NCBI RefSeq assembly: GCF_013386165.1
Contig: NZ_JACAOS010000016.1
Location: 186,001 to 250,000 of the forward strand
Length of the DNA: 64,000 nt
Direction of reading: 5' to 3'
Origin: Pseudomonas gingeri
GTDB taxonomy: Bacteria; Pseudomonadota; Gammaproteobacteria; Pseudomonadales; Pseudomonadaceae
The translations under genes were made by a program, and so were the position numbers. How positions within the stretch are numbered: position 1 is the stretch's first letter; each line of letters begins with the position of its first letter. Positions 27,084 to 34,409 of the stretch are shown here, in pieces. Below the pieces are notes generated by a model. The model had not been told where the DNA came from and ran no database searches. It worked only from the letters and a program-made list of their open reading frames with translations.

Positions 27084-27746
27084 TCAGTTTTTGCCGGAGT
27101 TTTCACCGATCAGCATGTAGATTCGGAACAGCACAACACTGCTGAACAGTTGCAGGAAACTGTGGGCGCTGTCGATGATCAGCATCAACACCGGGTTCTG
27201 CGGTGCCGGATAGACACTCAGGCTCAGGCCCTTGAGCAGCCAGAGTGGACCCATTACACACAAAATGCAGGTGAAGGTTAGCCAGAAGTGGCCGCGGCTC
27301 AAGGCGAAACTTTCCTTCATCGCCCGCAACGGCTCGCGCCCGCGCAGCACCAGCAGGTATTCGGAGAAGGCCAGTATCACGGTCAGCCAGATGCCGGGAA
27401 TGAAATACAGCGACAGGCCCAGCACGATGGTGAGGGTATTGACCGCCGACAGCAGGGCGAAACGCGGCCACAGGCGCAGGGCCATGGCCAGCAGGTCACG
27501 GTTGGCTGGCGTTTCGCCACGACTGCGGGCATCGAGAAACAGGATCAGTGCCGCCGTGTAGATCGGATAGACCAGCAACCCGGCCACCAGCCCATAGGCC
27601 GGCGAGGCATCCGGGCCCACGGCGTTGTCCAGCAGTTGCTGGAGCAGGGTTTCGAAGATCACCAGCGGCAGGCACAGCCAGACAATCTGGCGCAGGTTAC
27701 GCTGGAAAAAGTACAGGGCATCACGGATTACATTGAACGGGTTCAT
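27084..27746 (-). CDS. YciC family inner membrane protein
   Basis: From the ATG at 27746 (MNPFNVIRDALYFF) the protein has 220 residues, with about five or six membrane helices and the conserved LYFIPGIWLTVILAFSEYLLVL and SFALSRGHFWLTF segments of the YciC (UPF0259) family. The frame is open 67 codons further upstream, but that part is basic and not membrane-like, so I excluded it. Function is not established. It is coupled to the EEP-fold gene downstream. Confidence 0.87.
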   Translation of the reverse strand: MNPFNVIRDALYFFQRNLRQIVWLCLPLVIFETLLQQLLDNAVGPDASPAYGLVAGLLVYPIYTAALILFLDARSRGETPANRDLLAMALRLWPRFALLSAVNTLTIVLGLSLYFIPGIWLTVILAFSEYLLVLRGREPLRAMKESFALSRGHFWLTFTCILCVMGPLWLLKGLSLSVYPAPQNPVLMLIIDSAHSFLQLFSSVVLFRIYMLIGENSGKN

Positions 27747-27929
27747 CGGTTGTCTATCGCGCAGGCTGAGGCAGGGCATCACTTTAACCGATGGCACGGG
27801 CCGACACTCAAATGTAAACGTTAGGTAAGGACTATTGAAACTTCCAGTAACAACCCCATAACTGAGGTACGCCTTGGCCCGGTCGGGTCGGGGCGATCGA
27901 TTTCTACCCGGCAATCTAATGAGGTCGCC

Positions 27930-28706
27930 ATGAACAGCGAAGAGCAAACCCTGATCGATGGACTGTTTTCACGGTTGCAGCAAGCCGGAACGGATTCAGC
28001 CCCGCGTGACGCCCTGGCGGAGGCGCGGATCAAGGAACACCTGACTCGCCAACCGGCTGCACCCTACTACATGACTCAGTCGATCCTGGTGCAAGAGCAC
28101 GCGATCAAGAGCCTCGACGAACAGAACAAGCAATTGCAGGCGCAGGTGCAGCAGTTGCAGGACGAGTTGCAGCAGGCCCGCGCCCAGAGCGCCGCGCCGG
28201 CGCAGAGCAGCGGTGGTTTCCTGTCGAGCATTTTTGGCGGTAGCCGCGACCCGGCCCCCGCACCGGCCCCGAGCAATTCCGGTGGCGGCTGGCGTGAGCC
28301 AGGGCGTCCGGGCTTCAATGCTCCGCCGCAGCAGAACTACAACCCACAGCCGAACTATCAGCAGCCAGCCTACGCGCAACCTGCGCCACAGCAGGCGGCT
28401 CCGGCGGCGCCTATCGGCAGCGGTTTCCTCGGTGGCGCGCTGAAAACAGCGGCCGGTGTGGCCGGTGGTGTGATGCTGGCGGAAGGCATCAGCAGCCTGT
28501 TCCATCACAACCAGCAGCAACCGCAGATCATCGAGGAAATCATCGAGCCGAGCCCGATGAGCAACAACGGTGGCGGCGGTGGTTGGGGTGACGATCAGCG
28601 TATGGCCAACAACGATTCCTGGGGCAGCAATAACCAGGGTGGTTTTGACGACACCGATTTTAATGACGACAGTTCCTCCTTCGGCGATGACGATTCCTAC
28701 GTCTGA
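27930..28706 (+). CDS. DUF2076 domain protein
   Basis: The 258-residue protein has an N-terminal helical segment (MNSEEQTLIDGLFSRLQQAG), a heptad-like coiled coil (about 60-95, with QLQAQVQQLQDELQQA), a Pro/Gln/Asn-rich linker, a glycine-alanine hydrophobic patch (LKTAAGVAGGVMLAEG, about 172-190) and a very acidic Gly/Asn/Asp tail ending in DDDSYV. This is the DUF2076 layout. Its role is unknown, and the acidic repetitive tail suggests a disordered region. It is divergent from the YciC gene. Confidence 0.87.
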   Translation: MNSEEQTLIDGLFSRLQQAGTDSAPRDALAEARIKEHLTRQPAAPYYMTQSILVQEHAIKSLDEQNKQLQAQVQQLQDELQQARAQSAAPAQSSGGFLSSIFGGSRDPAPAPAPSNSGGGWREPGRPGFNAPPQQNYNPQPNYQQPAYAQPAPQQAAPAAPIGSGFLGGALKTAAGVAGGVMLAEGISSLFHHNQQQPQIIEEIIEPSPMSNNGGGGGWGDDQRMANNDSWGSNNQGGFDDTDFNDDSSSFGDDDSYV

Positions 28707-28735
28707 TCCCCATCTGGGTTATGGAGCGCTGAACG

Positions 28736-28830
28736 GTAGGAGCAGCCGGTCGACGCTCGATTGCTCGCGATGAGGCCCGTAAGTTCTGCATCGCCCTGAC
28801 GGGCGTCATCGCCGGCAAGCCAGCTCCCAC
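28736..28830. repeat. Degenerate REP pair
   Basis: A decayed left arm (GTAGGAGCAGCCGGTCG) is paired with a good right arm (ATCGCCGGCAAGCCAGCTCCCAC). It is followed by another REPIN at 28875-28956. Together they fill most of the 390-base gap between the DUF2076 and NYN genes. Confidence 0.65.
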
Positions 28831-28874
28831 AAGGGTCGCGGAATCACCTGCCTTCTGCATTGAAACACCGGCCT

Positions 28875-28956
28875 GTGGGAGCCGGCTTGCTGGCGATGAG
28901 GCCGGTAAGTCTTGCATCTTCCTGTTGGGCGCCATCGCCAGCAAGCTGGCTCCCAC
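28875..28956. repeat. REPIN, GTGGGAGCCGGCTTGC type
   Basis: Two inverted REP units, GTGGGAGCCGGCTTGCTGGC and an inverse ending CTGGCTCCCAC, stand about 35 bases apart. Confidence 0.85.
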
Positions 28957-29097
28957 AGTGTTGCTGCACGTCGAGGGCAAGCCCTCACGCCGCTGATTAT
29001 TCGCTGAACACTCCCCCAGGCTGGCATACTGCGCAGCTAATCGCTCCCGAGCGTTCGCCATCACCCGCCAGTGCGCTTTGCGCCATGAGGATTCGCG

Positions 29098-29577
29098 GTG
29101 AAGAAAATCGCTGTGTTCGCCGATGTGCAGAACCTCTACTACACCGTTCGTCAGGCCTATGGTTGTCACTTCAACTATGCCGCTCTGTGGGCCGATATCA
29201 GCCAACGCGGGGAGATCGTCGAGGCCTACGCCTACGCCATCGATCGCGGCGACAGCAAGCAGCAGCAGTTCCAGCAGATCCTGCGCAACCTGGGCTTTAC
29301 GGTGAAGCTCAAGCCTTATATCCAGCGTAGCGACGGCTCGGCCAAGGGCGACTGGGACGTGGGTATCACCATCGATATCATGGATGCGGCGCCCCACGTC
29401 GACGAAGTGGTGCTGGCCTCCGGCGACGGTGATTTCGACCTGCTGCTGACGCGCATCATCGACAAGCATCGCGTCGAGGCGGTGGCCTACGGCGTGCCGG
29501 GATTGACGGCCAACTCGCTGATTCGTGCGGCGAGCCGCTACGTGCCCATCGAAGGCGCGTTGTTGTTGAAAAACTGA
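29098..29577 (+). CDS. NYN domain ribonuclease-like protein (LabA/DUF88)
   Basis: The 159-residue protein starts at GTG with AGGA upstream. It is a single NYN (PIN-like) domain: IAVFADVQNLYY supplies the first acidic residue, then AYAIDRGDSKQQQF, KGDWDVGITIDIMD and VLASGDGDFDLLLTRI supply the rest of the acidic metal site. These domains are usually metal-dependent ribonucleases. It is followed 25 bases downstream by a DEDDh exonuclease gene, so the two nucleases may be expressed together. RNA as substrate is inferred from the family. Confidence 0.88.
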   Translation: MKKIAVFADVQNLYYTVRQAYGCHFNYAALWADISQRGEIVEAYAYAIDRGDSKQQQFQQILRNLGFTVKLKPYIQRSDGSAKGDWDVGITIDIMDAAPHVDEVVLASGDGDFDLLLTRIIDKHRVEAVAYGVPGLTANSLIRAASRYVPIEGALLLKN

Positions 29578-29602
29578 AACTGATTTTGAAAGGGCTGGGC
29601 TT

Positions 29603-30214
29603 TTGGAACGTATTGCGGTCATCGACTTTGAAACCACGGGTATCACGCCGAACGCGGGATGCCGGGCCACGGAAATCGCCGTGGTCATCCTCGAACAAGG
29701 GCGCATTGTCGACCGTTACCAGAGCCTGATGAATGCCGGCGTGCGCGTGCCGGCGTTTATCGAACAACTGACCGGCATCAGCAACGCCATGTTGCGTACC
29801 GCGCCTTCGGCGGAGCGGGTGATGAACGAGGTCAACGAGTTCGTTGGCATCACGCCGTTGCTGGCCCATAACGCCGCGTTCGACCAGAAGTTCTGGGACT
29901 ACGAGTTGGGGCGGATCAAGCGCACGCGCTTGCAGAATTTTGCCTGTTCGTTGTTGTTGGCGCGGCGGCTGATGCCGTCGGCGCCGAATCACAAGCTCGG
30001 TACATTGACCGCCTTCGCCCGCTTGCCGCACACCGGTCAGGCGCACCGGGCCATGGCCGATGCCGAGATGGCGGCAAACCTGCTGGCGCATATGGCCGGC
30101 GAGCTGCGCGACAAGCATGGGGTGCAGGCGTTGTCCCATGAGTGGTTGTGCAAATTGCAGAAGGTGCCGGCGGCGAAGATCGGTGAGCATTTGAAGCGTT
30201 ATCGGGGCGTCTGA
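29603..30214 (+). CDS. DnaQ-like 3'-5' exonuclease
   Basis: The 203-residue protein starts at TTG, with AAAGGG upstream. It is a DEDDh exonuclease: ExoI VIDFETTG, ExoII LLAHNAAFDQKFW, and ExoIII AHRAMADAEMA. No polymerase, helicase or GIY-YIG domain is attached, so it may act as a proofreading subunit homologue or in RNA or DNA end trimming. It follows the NYN gene closely. Its 3' end overlaps the convergent small ORF at 30199 by 16 bases. Confidence 0.9.
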   Translation: MERIAVIDFETTGITPNAGCRATEIAVVILEQGRIVDRYQSLMNAGVRVPAFIEQLTGISNAMLRTAPSAERVMNEVNEFVGITPLLAHNAAFDQKFWDYELGRIKRTRLQNFACSLLLARRLMPSAPNHKLGTLTAFARLPHTGQAHRAMADAEMAANLLAHMAGELRDKHGVQALSHEWLCKLQKVPAAKIGEHLKRYRGV

Positions 30215-30396
30215 GGGCGCTTATTTGCGATATCGCTCTGGGCTTCGGCAATCAGGTCGTCAAAAGAAACGCGCATGGGCGTTTCATTCGCTTCAATGCG
30301 TGCCTTGGCCAACTGAGCCAGATCCAGATCATCTAGACGTTCCATCGTCGCCTCGAACACATCCGCAGGGACCGTGTTGCTCAAAGTTTTGCGCAT
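30199..30396 (-). CDS. Small protein, antitoxin-like
   Basis: The 65-residue acidic protein starts at an ATG with a strong AGGAG nine bases upstream, so it is likely to be real. The C-terminal part (LAKARIEANETPMRVSFDDLIAEA) resembles the toxin-binding tail of small type II antitoxins, but the N-terminus has no clear DNA-binding motif and no toxin ORF adjoins it. It may be a stray antitoxin or an unrelated small protein. The assignment is weak. Confidence 0.55.
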   Translation of the reverse strand: MRKTLSNTVPADVFEATMERLDDLDLAQLAKARIEANETPMRVSFDDLIAEAQSDIANKRPQTPR

Positions 30397-30458
30397 AACA
30401 AGGACTCCTAAGGGTAATGCCAGTCAGTTAAGAGCGATCTTAAGTCTGGCAGGGACTT

Positions 30459-30588
30459 GTGGCGAGCGGGCTTGCCCGCGCTCGGCTGCGAAGCAGCCGT
30501 AAAACCGGCCACCTCGATCTACCTGATGAACCCAATTTGCCGGTTTGGGGGCGCTTCGCACCCCAGCGCGGGCAAGCCCGCTCGCCAC
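30459..30588. repeat. REPIN, long GTGGCGAGCGGGC type
   Basis: This is the third copy of the 130-base element at 744-874 and 14758-14888. It separates the small antitoxin-like gene from the structured leader that follows. Confidence 0.85.
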
Positions 30589-30787
30589 AATATCGTGCTC
30601 GGCTTCAGGTCTTATGAGTGGGGTGGGATTGTTCCTGAGTAGTTCCTTTTGTCGTGCAGCTTTTAGGAAATGTCGTACTGCGGGTGGCGACCTGTGCTGT
30701 CTTTTCCCCGCGGCATTGCGGCGTTAGCCTTTCTCCTGTCATCGCAAAATCGGTGACAGGGCCTAGGAACCCTTGCTGAGCTGGACT

Positions 30788-30827
30788 AGGCGCTTTGCGT
30801 CCACCTTCTGATTGCGGCGCTTTTTTT
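30788..30827 (+). terminator. Terminator-like hairpin 1 in the Bro-N leader
   Basis: AGGCGCT pairs with GGCGCTT (7 pairs including G-U), with a loop of about 21 bases, followed by a T run at 30821-30827. The stem is weak, and its left arm is shared with the preceding CTAGGC arm. Confidence 0.4.
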
Positions 30828-30918
30828 ATGCCCGGATAATCAGCCATGGTGGCCGTGCGCGGGCACGCTTCTGCGTGGCCGGGGTTGTCTGAGGACTCGG
30901 TTCCTACCCCGCGTACGG

Positions 30919-30959
30919 CTGCCACCCAAGTCCGTAGGAAGACGATTGGCAGTTTTTTT
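30919..30959 (+). terminator. Terminator-like hairpin 2 in the Bro-N leader
   Basis: CTGCCA (30919-30924) pairs with TGGCAG (30947-30952), followed at once by seven T. The bases of the left arm also form the right arm of the long helix, so the two folds exclude each other. It lies 23 bases before the Bro-N ATG. Confidence 0.45.
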
Positions 30960-30982
30960 CAGACAGCCAAGAGTAATCCGCA

Positions 30983-31480
30983 ATGGACAATTCCATTCCC
31001 GCAATACAGGTTGATATCAGCCTCGAACCGCAAATCTTCACCCGCCACCACCTCAAACTCCGCACCTTGCTCCTGCATGACGAAGCGTGGTTCTGTGCCC
31101 GTGATATCGGGCATCTGATGGGGATCGAGTGGCATGAGCGTAAAGCGATCAAGCTCGATCCGGATCAGCGGCGGGTGCAGAAACTCAAGGGCAGCGGCCC
31201 CTCTGAGGATCACCTGATGCTCAGCGAATCCGGTGTCTACGCGATGCTGGTCTATCACTACTTGCCGGAGAATCGCCACCTGCGCCAGTGGCTGACGCAT
31301 CAGGTGTTGCCGATGTTGCGCGGCCAGCCGCAGCCGGCTTTGACCCAGGCGCCGAGCCTTGGGATTCTGGAATGGGAGGGCGGCGTGTTGAGCCTGTTGC
31401 ATTGGCGCAAGGAACCGTGGATTCGGCTGTGTGATATGCCGCAGGTGGTGCCGGTCAGTGGGTGTGGCAGCGTCTGGTAG
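30983..31480 (+). CDS. Bro-N (phage antirepressor-type) domain protein
   Basis: The 165-residue protein contains a Bro-N/antirepressor N-terminal domain (about 15-110): TRHHLKLRTLLLHDEAWFCARDIGHLMG, then LSESGVYAMLVYHYLPENRHLRQWLTHQVLPMLR. The C-terminal 50 residues do not resemble KilAC or ANT domains. In phages these domains bind DNA and switch lysogeny, but here there are no other phage genes, so it seems to be a domesticated or solitary gene. The Shine-Dalgarno is weak (AGAG). The structured leader at 30735-30960 immediately precedes it. Confidence 0.85.
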   Translation: MDNSIPAIQVDISLEPQIFTRHHLKLRTLLLHDEAWFCARDIGHLMGIEWHERKAIKLDPDQRRVQKLKGSGPSEDHLMLSESGVYAMLVYHYLPENRHLRQWLTHQVLPMLRGQPQPALTQAPSLGILEWEGGVLSLLHWRKEPWIRLCDMPQVVPVSGCGSVW

Positions 31481-31485
31481 ATAGC

Positions 31486-31574
31486 GATCGCGAGCAAGCT
31501 TGCTCCTACAGGACGGCGTCGTGCGCAAGACCTGTGCACGACGTGAAACCTGTAGGAGCAAGCTTGCTCGCGAT
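31486..31574. repeat. REPIN, CGCGAGCAAGCTTGCTCCTAC type
   Basis: ATCGCGAGCAAGCTTGCTCC and its inverse GTAGGAGCAAGCTTGCTCGC are separated by about 40 bases, which contain a further GTCGTGC/GCACGAC inverted repeat. Confidence 0.85.
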
Positions 31575-31633
31575 GGGGTGCGAAGCACCCCCAAAACCGC
31601 CACGCACGTTGTAGAAGGCAGAACGCGACAACC

Positions 31634-31852
31634 TCAGCCCTTCGCTTTCCCATTCGCCTCCAGATGCTCCAACGGCACCCGCCGTTCAATCGCGCTCGAC
31701 AACACAATAGAGGTCATGCTGAACCCGTACTGCGCCACGCGACTGATCAACTCCTCCGGCTCCGCCGTCTGCAAAATCACGCGCGGATTCCCGCTCACCC
31801 GATGGCATTCGGTAACATGATCTCCATCTTTTAAAAAGTGTACTGGCCTCAT
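31634..31852 (-). CDS. Conserved hypothetical small protein
   Basis: The 72-residue protein has no signal peptide or membrane segment. It begins MRPVHFLKDGDHVTECHR and contains PRVILQTAEPEELISRVAQYGF. The predicted fold is alpha/beta and the C-terminus is basic (EANGKAKG). I do not recognise the family. It is divergent from yedA, 79 bases away, with an AT-rich segment between that could serve both promoters. The ribosome-binding site is weak. Confidence 0.6.
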   Translation of the reverse strand: MRPVHFLKDGDHVTECHRVSGNPRVILQTAEPEELISRVAQYGFSMTSIVLSSAIERRVPLEHLEANGKAKG

Positions 31853-31931
31853 AACACGGTTTTGTAACTTATTATTTGCCGGTCGTCTTTCTAGAATAAG
31901 CCTCCCTTATCCTGCCTGGATCTGCCCCCCC

Positions 31932-32822
31932 ATGTCCGCCCCACGCCGTTTCCCGTTACCGTTGATCGGTGCTTTTTTTGCGTTGTATTTCATCTGGGGC
32001 TCGACCTACCTGGGGATTCGTATTGCCGTGGAATCCTGGCCGCCGCTGATGCTGGGCGGTATCCGCTTCGTTATCGCCGGCAGCCTGCTGTTCGCCTATC
32101 AACGTTTTCGCGGTGTGCCGGCGCCGACCTGGCAGCAATGGAAAGCGGCGGCGGCCATCGGCGTGCTGTTGCTCAGTTTCGGCAACGGCGCGGTGAGTGT
32201 GGCCGAGCACACCGGCGTGGCGTCGGGCGTCGCCGCGCTGACGGTGGCCACGGTGCCGCTGTTCACCTTGCTCTGTGGTTATTTCTGGGGCGCCCGCAAT
32301 ACCGGTCTGGAATGGGCCGGGATTGTGCTCGGCCTGATCGGTATCGGCTTGCTGAACATGGGTTCCAACCTGCAAGCCAGCCCCTTTGGCGCCGGCCTGC
32401 TGTTGCTCGCCGCTGCAACCTGGGCCTTCGGTTCGGTCTGGAGCAAGCACCTGCCGCTGCCCCAGGGCGGCATGGCCAGCGCGGCGGAGATGCTGGTAGG
32501 GGGCGTGGTGCTGCTGTTGGCCAGCTTTTTCAGTGGCGAGCGCCTGACCCAGATGCCCTCCACCGGGGGCTGGCTCGCTCTGGTCTACCTGATCATCTTC
32601 GGCTCGATCATTGCCTTCAACGCCTACATGTATCTGTTGAAGCATGTCCGCCCGGCGGCGGCCACCAGCTATGCCTACGTCAACCCGGCAGTGGCGGTGT
32701 TGCTGGGCATCCTGTTTGCCGGTGAGCACATCGGTTGGCAGGAGTGTATGGCCATGGCGGTGATCATCAGTGCGGTGGTGTTGATCGGTTTACCACAGTG
32801 GCGCAAGCCGAAAGGAGCCTGA
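31932..32822 (+). CDS. yedA: EamA family drug/metabolite exporter YedA
   Basis: The 296-residue protein has ten membrane helices in two EamA repeats (about 10-140 and 150-290). The pattern GAFFALYFIWGSTYLGIRIAVESWPPL near the N-terminus and YLIIFGSIIAFNAYMYLLKHVRPAAATSYAYVNP in the second repeat follow E. coli YedA closely. Members of this family export amino acids or other small metabolites; the substrate is unknown. It is followed 73 bases downstream by rhlE. Confidence 0.9.
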   Translation: MSAPRRFPLPLIGAFFALYFIWGSTYLGIRIAVESWPPLMLGGIRFVIAGSLLFAYQRFRGVPAPTWQQWKAAAAIGVLLLSFGNGAVSVAEHTGVASGVAALTVATVPLFTLLCGYFWGARNTGLEWAGIVLGLIGIGLLNMGSNLQASPFGAGLLLLAAATWAFGSVWSKHLPLPQGGMASAAEMLVGGVVLLLASFFSGERLTQMPSTGGWLALVYLIIFGSIIAFNAYMYLLKHVRPAAATSYAYVNPAVAVLLGILFAGEHIGWQECMAMAVIISAVVLIGLPQWRKPKGA

Positions 32823-32895
32823 CAGGGTAAACTGCCGCGCATTGCCCCTATGCGCTGGCACTTTTCCACCGGTGCTCTCTTTTTATGGTACTTGC

Positions 32896-34230
32896 ATGAC
32901 ATTCGCCACACTCGGCCTGATCGAACCCCTGACGCGGGCCCTGGATACTCTGGGCTACCAGACCCCCACACCGATCCAGGCCCAGGCCATTCCTGCCGTG
33001 CTGGCCGGTCGCGACCTGATGGCCGCGGCCCAGACCGGTACCGGCAAGACCGCCGGTTTCGCCTTGCCGCTGTTGCAGTTGCTGACCATGGAAGGGCCGA
33101 AGGTCACCGCCAACTCGGTGCGTTCGCTGATCCTGGTGCCGACCCGCGAGCTGGCCGAGCAGGTGCATGAAAGCGTGCGCCAGTACGCCGAGCACCTGCC
33201 GCTGAGCACTTACGCGGTGTACGGTGGCGTCAGCATCAATCCGCAGATGATGAAGCTGCGCAAGGGTGTCGACCTGCTGGTGGCGACCCCCGGCCGTCTG
33301 CTCGATCTCTATCGCCAGAACGCGCTCAAGTTCAACCAGTTGCAGACCCTGGTGCTCGACGAAGCCGACCGCATGCTCGACCTCGGTTTCCAGGAAGAAC
33401 TGGGCAATATCTACAAGGCGCTGCCGAAAAAGCGCCAGACCCTGCTGTTCTCCGCGACCTTCTCCGACGCCATCCGCCTGTTGGCCGGGCAGATGCTCAA
33501 CGATCCGCTGAGCATCGAGGTCAGCCCGCGCAACGTCGCCGCCAACACCGTCAAGCAGTGGCTGGTGACGGTGGACAAGAAGCGCAAGCCGGAGCTGTTC
33601 GTGCACCTGATGCGCAAGCAGCACTGGAAGCAGGTCCTGGTGTTTGCCAAGACCCGCAATGGTGTCGACCAGTTGGTCGAGAAGCTCCAGGGCCTGGGCA
33701 TCAATGCCGATGGCATCCACGGTGACAAACCCCAGGCCACCCGCCAGCGTGCGCTGGATCGTTTCAAGGCGAGTGAAATCCAGATCCTGGTGGCCACCGA
33801 TGTGGCGGCCCGTGGCCTGGACATCGAGGACTTGCCGCTGGTGGTCAACTTCGACCTGCCGATCGTGGCCGAAGACTACATTCACCGGATCGGTCGTACT
33901 GGCCGTGCCGGCGCCACCGGTGAAGCGATTTCCCTGGTCTGCGCCGATGAGGTGAATCTGCTGTCGGCCATCGAGACCTTGACCCGTCAGACCCTAAAAC
34001 GCCAGGACGAAGCCGGTTTTGAGCCGGATCACCGGGTGCCGGACACCGATGCCTCGGGCAGCGTGATCAAGAAACCGAAAAAGCCGAAAAAACCCAAGGC
34101 CGCCGGTGGCAAGCGCAACCTCGGCAAGTGGGTGGACAGCGGCGAGAAGCCGGAAGATGTGGCGCCGTCGGTCAAGCCGGTGCGCAAGGTACCGGTGTTC
34201 AATACCGGGCCGCGCAAGCGCAAGCCGTAA
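32896..34230 (+). CDS. rhlE: DEAD-box RNA helicase RhlE
   Basis: The start at 32896 (MTFATLGLIEPLTRALDTLGY) gives 444 residues. The Q motif, AQTGTGKTAGFALPLL (I), PTRELAEQV (Ia), VLDEADRMLDLGF (II), LFSATFSD (III), VATDVAARGLDIEDLP (V) and HRIGRTGRAG (VI) are all present. The C-terminal 70 residues are basic, with KKPKKPKKPKAAGGKR, a likely RNA-binding tail. P. aeruginosa has two RhlE-type helicases; length and tail suggest this is the shorter, RhlE1-like one. An in-frame ATG at 32842 is less likely as the start. Confidence 0.93.
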   Translation: MTFATLGLIEPLTRALDTLGYQTPTPIQAQAIPAVLAGRDLMAAAQTGTGKTAGFALPLLQLLTMEGPKVTANSVRSLILVPTRELAEQVHESVRQYAEHLPLSTYAVYGGVSINPQMMKLRKGVDLLVATPGRLLDLYRQNALKFNQLQTLVLDEADRMLDLGFQEELGNIYKALPKKRQTLLFSATFSDAIRLLAGQMLNDPLSIEVSPRNVAANTVKQWLVTVDKKRKPELFVHLMRKQHWKQVLVFAKTRNGVDQLVEKLQGLGINADGIHGDKPQATRQRALDRFKASEIQILVATDVAARGLDIEDLPLVVNFDLPIVAEDYIHRIGRTGRAGATGEAISLVCADEVNLLSAIETLTRQTLKRQDEAGFEPDHRVPDTDASGSVIKKPKKPKKPKAAGGKRNLGKWVDSGEKPEDVAPSVKPVRKVPVFNTGPRKRKP

Positions 34231-34296
34231 GGCGAGCGCCGTTATTGTCGATACCGTGTTGACCCTGGACTCGCAACCACGGTCAGCAGGGGCATT

Positions 34297-34378
34297 GTAG
34301 GTGCCAGCTTGCTAGCGATCAGGGCGGGAGCCTTGTGTTGATCTCCTGGACGCTATCGCCAGCAAGCCGGCTCCTACA
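34297..34378. repeat. REPIN, GTAGGTGCCAGCTTGC type
   Basis: A slightly decayed left arm (GTAGGTGCCAGCTTGCTAGC) is paired with a right arm CGCCAGCAAGCCGGCTCCTAC, between rhlE and the convergent flavoprotein gene. Confidence 0.8.
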
Positions 34379-34409
34379 GGTGTCAGCGTTCACTCGAGAA
34401 TCTCTTGTC

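Larger units (their letters stand above)
30735..30960 (+). promoter_or_regulatory. Two-stage attenuator-like leader of the Bro-N gene
   Basis: Hairpin 1 (30735-30760) has arms CCTGTCA/TGACAGG. Hairpin 2 (30761-30791) has arms GCCTAG/CTAGGC, and its right arm overlaps the left arm of a possible terminator at 30788-30827. A long helix pairs 30848-30863 with 30908-30926 (about 16 pairs, one 3-base bulge) and encloses a CACGC/GCGTG hairpin. Its right arm overlaps the 5' arm of a second terminator-like hairpin at 30919-30959. Each terminator ends in seven T. No credible ORF covers the region. I do not recognise a known riboswitch; regulation is inferred. Confidence 0.5.

Noticed and set aside
28736..28956. 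Repeated palindromes that could suggest a CRISPR array
   Set aside because: The repeats are inverted REP units with uneven spacing, and no cas genes are present.
30605..30925. Minus-strand ORF of 106 codons across the Bro-N leader
   Set aside because: Its composition is low in hydrophobic residues and it lies entirely on the structured leader. The palindromes explain the open frame better than coding does.
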